Shown here one piece after another: positions 60,618 to 64,000 of a stretch of 64,000 nucleotides of DNA (the stretch's first letter is position 1; the number at the start of each line of letters is the position of its first letter). The notes beneath the pieces are model-generated. The model saw only the letters and a list, made by a program, of their open reading frames with translations. It searched no databases and was not told the origin of the DNA. Made by a program: the position numbers and the translations under genes. The stretch is from Actinomycetospora endophytica (GTDB taxonomy: Bacteria; Actinomycetota; Actinomycetes; Mycobacteriales; Pseudonocardiaceae), in NCBI RefSeq assembly GCF_021026375.1, contig NZ_JAJNDB010000003.1, positions 248,001-312,000 on the forward strand, written 5' to 3'.

Positions 60618-61693
60618 GAGCCGGCCGCGGCCCGGCCGGGCGCCGGGCCGGACTGCTGGCCCGCCGGGCCCGAGACCGCGACGGGACGGGCGCTGACCTG
60701 CGGCAACGGCACCGTCTGCAGCAGCCGGGTCACCACGTGGTCGACCGGGACGCCGTCGGCGAGCGCGTCGTAGGAGAGCACCAGGCGGTGGCGCAGCACG
60801 TCCGGGGCGATGTCGACGACGTCCTGCGGCAGCACGTAGTCCCGGCCGCGGACCAGCGCGAGCGCGCGGGCGGCGGAGATGATGCCCAGCGAGGCGCGCG
60901 GGGAGGCGCCGTAGGCCACCCAGCCGGCGACGTCGGACATCCCGTGGGTGCCGGGCTCCCGGGTGGCGATGACGAGGCGCACCACGTAGTCGACGAGCGC
61001 GTGGTGCACGAACACCTGCGACGCGACGTCCTGCAGGCGGCGCAGCTCGGCCGGGTCGAGCACGGTGTGCGGCTCCGGCGGGTGCACCCCCATCCGGTAG
61101 ACGATCTCGCGCTCCTCGTCGGCGGTCGGGTACTCGACGAGGATCTTGAAGAGGAAGCGGTCGCGCTGGGCCTCCGGGAGCGGGTAGACGCCCTCGTTCT
61201 CGATCGGGTTCTGGGTGGCGAGCACGAGGAACGGGTCGGGCATCGGGTGGGTGGTCCCGCCGATCGACACGGTCCGCTCGGCCATGACCTCGAGCATCGC
61301 CGACTGCACCTTCGCGGGCGCGCGGTTGATCTCGTCCGCCAGCACGAAGTTCGACACGACCGGGCCGAGCTCGACGTCGAACGCCTCGCGGCCCTGTCGG
61401 TAGATCCGGGTGCCGAGGATGTCCGAGGGCACCAGGTCGGGCGTGAACTGGATGCGGGCGAACGAGCCGCCGACGACCCGCGCGAAGGTCTCCACCGCCA
61501 GGGTCTTCGCGACGCCGGGCACGCCCTCGAGGAGCAGGTGGCCCCGGGCGAGGAGGCCGACCAGCATCCGCTCGACGAGGCGATCCTGCCCGACGATCAC
61601 CCGCTTGACCTCGAGCACGGTGCGTTCGAGCTGCTCGGCGTCGTGCGCCGGGGTGTCCGGTCCCTGGTGCTCACTCGCCGTCTGCTCGCTCAC
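60614..61693 (-). CDS. MoxR-family AAA+ ATPase (locus 2)
   Basis: 359 residues. Walker A GVPGVAKT (57-64), Walker B FVLADEINRAP, sensor LATQNPIENEG and the arginine-containing PLPEAQRDRF. Start set at GTG 61693, which has GGAGGG 6 bases upstream; the ORF extends to 61753 without similarity. Head of the MoxR-DUF58-vWA operon, with fabG and inhA downstream as in Rv1479-Rv1484. Confidence 0.94.
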   Translation of the reverse strand: MSEQTASEHQGPDTPAHDAEQLERTVLEVKRVIVGQDRLVERMLVGLLARGHLLLEGVPGVAKTLAVETFARVVGGSFARIQFTPDLVPSDILGTRIYRQGREAFDVELGPVVSNFVLADEINRAPAKVQSAMLEVMAERTVSIGGTTHPMPDPFLVLATQNPIENEGVYPLPEAQRDRFLFKILVEYPTADEEREIVYRMGVHPPEPHTVLDPAELRRLQDVASQVFVHHALVDYVVRLVIATREPGTHGMSDVAGWVAYGASPRASLGIISAARALALVRGRDYVLPQDVVDIAPDVLRHRLVLSYDALADGVPVDHVVTRLLQTVPLPQVSARPVAVSGPAGQQSGPAPGRAAAGS

Positions 61694-61847
61694 CGCGGGC
61701 CCTCCGAATCCTGCGGGCGCCGTGCCCGGTCCTGCTCTGCTGCGCTGCGGCACTGTCGGGGCGTGACGGTACCCACCCGTCCGGACACGCTGTGCCAGGC
61801 GTTCCGGGTCGGGCCCGTGGGAGTCAAGGGAAAGGACGACGGCGTGA

Positions 61848-61867
61848 GACCCCCGTGAGGGGAGGTC
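61848..61867 (-). terminator. Weak hairpin after the NlpC/P60 gene
   Basis: GAC-CCCC (61848-61854) pairs with GGGG..GTC (61859-61867) with a two-base bulge, loop GTGA, read on the minus strand just past the NlpC stop. No T-tract. Confidence 0.35.
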
Positions 61868-63239
61868 ATCCGAGCGGGCGGGTCACGGTCGGGACGATCT
61901 CGTCGTCGAACCGGACCGGGGTGATCCGGACGACCTTCCCGGACTCCGGGGCCTCCACCATCTTGTCGTCGCCGAGGTAGAGCGCGACGTGGTGGACGTC
62001 GTCGCCCTCGGCCCAGAAGAGCAGGTCGCCGGGCTTGCGCTGGTCCAGCGGGAGCTTCGGGCCCGCGTCCTCCTGGTAGCCGCTGTAGTGCGGCAGCGAC
62101 TTCCCGGCGGCGGCGAACGCGTAGACCATCAGCCCCGAGCAGTCGAAGCCGGTCTTGTCGTAGTCGCCGAACGCGTCCGCCACCCCGCCGTCGTGGATGC
62201 CCTGGGTGGGGCCGTTCGCGTCGCCGCCGCCCCAGGCGTAGGTGGTGCCCAGCTCCGAGAGGGCCCGGTCGATGACGGTCTGCGCCGGGTCCTGCCCGGA
62301 CTGACCCGACGGGCTCGAGGGCGCGGTGGTGTCGGACGTCGACGGCGAGGGCGACGGCGTGGGGGTGCTGACGGCGGGCGCGGGCCCACGGGCGAGCCGG
62401 GCCCGGGCGGCGTCGCGCGCCGCCGCGTCGGAGGCGTCCTGCGCGCGCTGCTGGGCCGCCTGCGCGGCCTCGGCCCGCTGACGCTGCGCGGCGAGCGCCG
62501 CGTCGGAGGCCTCGAGCTGGGCGAGCCGGGCCTGGGCGGCGGTGCGCTGGGCGTTCACGCCGGCGATCTGGCGCTGACGGTCCGCGACGGCGTTGCGGGC
62601 GGCGTCGAGCTCGTGGCTCGCGGCGTCGCGGGCGGTGGCCGCGCGGGCCGCGGCGTCGGCGGCCGCGGCGGCGTCGGCGCGGGCCCGGGAGTCGGAGTTC
62701 GCGGCCTCGACCCTGGCGTTCTCGTAGCCCTGCAGGTCGGCGGACTGCTCGGCGGTGACCAGCCCCTGCAGCTGCAGCCGGTCCGCGACGTCCTGCGGGC
62801 CCCGCGTCCCGGCCAGCGCGGCACCGATGCTCGCGGCGTCGGCCTGCTGGTACTGCGCGGCCACCCAGGTGTCGACCCGCGTGCGGGCGGCCTCGGCGTC
62901 CGCGTCGACCCTGTCGGCGGCCGTGCGGCTGGCCGCCGCGGCCTGCCGGGTCTGTTCGACGCGGCCGCGGGCGGCGGTGTCGTCGGCGACGGCGCGGTTG
63001 GCCAGCTCCTGGCGGTCACCGGCCTGGGCGGCGAGGTCGTCGAGCTGGCTCTGCAGGGTGGAGAGCTGCGCGACCAGGCGTCCCACCTCCGCCCCTTCGG
63101 CCGCCGTGCCACCACCGGGCGGCGGGGGCGGCGCGGTCTGGGCGCTCGCCGGCACGCCGGCCAGCAATATCGCGACGGCACAGGCGAGGACGAGCCCCGT
63201 GGCCGCGCCGGTCCTTCTCCGACGGACCCCTCGCGCCAC
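61866..63239 (-). CDS. NlpC/P60 family peptidoglycan endopeptidase (RipA/RipC-like)
   Basis: 457 residues. Basic Arg-rich start and a signal peptide (LVLACAVAILLAGVPASAQ), a long Ala/Gln/Arg coiled coil to about residue 290, a Pro/Ser/Thr linker, then the C40 domain. Catalytic Cys in FDCSGLM, His in DDVHHVALYL, and the YAWGGGDANG segment are visible. It cleaves wall peptides during growth or division, with the coiled coil probably acting as autoinhibitor or FtsEX-type contact. GTG 63239 follows GGAGGAGG by 6 bases. Confidence 0.93.
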   Translation of the reverse strand: MARGVRRRRTGAATGLVLACAVAILLAGVPASAQTAPPPPPGGGTAAEGAEVGRLVAQLSTLQSQLDDLAAQAGDRQELANRAVADDTAARGRVEQTRQAAAASRTAADRVDADAEAARTRVDTWVAAQYQQADAASIGAALAGTRGPQDVADRLQLQGLVTAEQSADLQGYENARVEAANSDSRARADAAAAADAAARAATARDAASHELDAARNAVADRQRQIAGVNAQRTAAQARLAQLEASDAALAAQRQRAEAAQAAQQRAQDASDAAARDAARARLARGPAPAVSTPTPSPSPSTSDTTAPSSPSGQSGQDPAQTVIDRALSELGTTYAWGGGDANGPTQGIHDGGVADAFGDYDKTGFDCSGLMVYAFAAAGKSLPHYSGYQEDAGPKLPLDQRKPGDLLFWAEGDDVHHVALYLGDDKMVEAPESGKVVRITPVRFDDEIVPTVTRPLG

Positions 63240-63766
63240 GGCGAACCTCCTCCACTGCCACGGCGGCCCTGGGCGGGATCGAGTGGATCACCTGGGCACA
63301 CCGAAGCGGTGGCACCACTCCGCCGTGGGCGTGTCCGGTTCACATGCCCCCGGCGACGGGCACCCGTCAGCTGGGTCGGGTCGGCATCGCTCAGGTGTGC
63401 TCGGTGATCATCGATCCGTCCGGGTGAGCCGCGGCACGCCGACGGTCGGACGTGATGGTCGTAACCTGGAAGGTGCAGGTCCGGGGGTGCGAGTGCGCCG
63501 CCGCTGACCGTGCGCGAGACTCCCGGCAGGACGGGATCGTCTCCGCACGGCACGCACGACGCGACGCGCCCGCGGGCCAGGCCGCGGGCCGGCGCGCGAG
63601 GGTGCTCCGACGGGTCACCGCGGATCGGTCCCGCACCCGCGGATCGACCGGTCGGCGTACCACCACCCCCCGGTCGGCCCACACATCCGACGGCTCGCAC
63701 GCACGGGCCGACCAGAGCAGCGGGCCGGTCCCCCACCACGGGACCGCCCCACCAGGGAGGACAGGC
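63240..63766. promoter_or_regulatory. Divergent 527-base intergenic region, NlpC/P60 to acnA
   Basis: No gene is supported here. It holds the NlpC ribosome site (63253-63246), a TAACCT hexamer (63462-63467) as candidate acnA -10, which would give a ~290-base acnA leader, and the acnA ribosome site (63754-63760). CCGCGGATCG is repeated at 63618-63627 and 63637-63646. Several GC-rich dyads occur, but I recognise no riboswitch. Confidence 0.45.
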
Positions 63767-64000
63767 GTGAGCGAAGAGGCCAGCAGCGTCGACAGCTTCG
63801 GGGCCCGCGGGACCCTCGACGTCGGCGGCACCAACTACGAGATCTTCCGGTTGAACGCGGTGGAGGGCTCGCGGCGCCTCCCGTTCAGCCTCAAGGTGCT
63901 GCTCGAGAACCTGCTGCGCACCGAGGACGGCCTGGTCACCACCAAGGACTCGATCAACGCGCTGGCGCACTGGGACCCCACCGCCGAGCCGGACACCGAG
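63767..64000 (+). CDS. acnA: Aconitate hydratase, N-terminal part (continues beyond window)
   Basis: First 78 codons, open at the right edge. [22 protein letters not shown] and [18 protein letters not shown] are the standard start of actinobacterial AcnA (full length ~930 residues). The enzyme interconverts citrate and isocitrate with a [4Fe-4S] cluster; cluster cysteines lie outside the window. GTG 63767 follows AGGGAGG by 6 bases. Divergent from the NlpC/P60 gene as in Rv1475c-Rv1477 neighbourhoods. Confidence 0.94.
   Translation, partial: MSEEASSVDSFGARGTLDVGGTNYEIFRLNAVEGSRRLPFSLKVLLENLLRTEDGLVTTKDSINALAHWDPTAEPDTE

Noticed and set aside
63340..63420. c-di-AMP (ydaO-type) riboswitch upstream of the NlpC/P60 gene
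   Set aside because: Such riboswitches often precede NlpC/P60 genes in actinobacteria, and ACCCGTCAGCT occurs here, but on the wrong strand for that gene and without the following AACC core. An Infernal RF00379 hit on the minus strand would reverse this.

Overview
The window is high-GC (roughly 73-75%) actinobacterial chromosome. Support comes from frequent GTG starts, actinobacteria-restricted families (DUF3090, SCO1664 family, DUF3097, DUF5703, DUF6777), an InhA-type enoyl reductase beside FabG, and gene order matching mycobacterial loci as I recall them. Composition and family content suit Pseudonocardiaceae (Pseudonocardia/Actinomycetospora-like), but genus is inference. It is mostly conserved chromosome with a few accessory patches.

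Layout. 1-5.8 kb: block resembling Rv2133c-Rv2137c (SCO1664 family, DUF3090, phosphoglycerate-mutase-like phosphatase, uppP, DUF5703) plus an MBL-fold hydrolase and an aldo/keto reductase. 5.9-8.9 kb: coupled M20 peptidase, SDR and quinone-oxidoreductase operon. 9.0-10.9 kb: tRNA-Leu(GAG), a protein with four tandem cold-shock domains, and a decayed HigBA-type toxin-antitoxin pair. 11-15.1 kb: two membrane proteins, an SRPBCC/ArsR/DUF899 operon with a near-consensus promoter, and a DinB protein. 15.2-21.5 kb: P450, NUDIX, and an htpG/LLM-oxidoreductase/amidase operon. 21.6-25 kb: a MazF-like toxin remnant, a Cys/Gly-motif protein, ilvA and an MFS transporter. 25-29.8 kb: copper-related genes (CopD-CtaG fusion, copper P-type ATPase). 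29.8-37.5 kb: first MoxR locus (RDD, SpoIIM-like, then membrane protein/DUF4129/DUF4350/MoxR/DUF58 with 1-4 base overlaps), interrupted by a broken NTF2-like gene. 37.5-45.4 kb: DUF1089, TVP38, lipoprotein, CrtU-like FAD enzyme, succinate-semialdehyde dehydrogenase, DUF6777 protein, TauE permease.

45.4-64 kb: a DUF3616-like gene that is probably frameshifted, a second-type GluRS, then a region resembling Rv1475c-Rv1488: SPFH, NfeD, a conserved unknown, ferrochelatase, inhA, fabG, VWA, DUF58, MoxR, NlpC/P60, and the start of aconitase. In this organism an accessory block (M50 peptidase, tandem SnoaL protein, large LuxR/LAL regulator) sits between hemH and inhA.

General features. Many starts lie 6-8 bases after a TANNNT hexamer, as expected for leaderless mRNAs. 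Several convergent gene pairs end in long hairpins without T-tracts, two of which contain the stop codons. At least three small genes are broken by internal or 5' deletions. I found no CRISPR array, insertion sequence or prophage. The least conventional items are the four-CSD protein, the GluRS, the mosaic LAL regulator and the stop-codon-containing hairpins.
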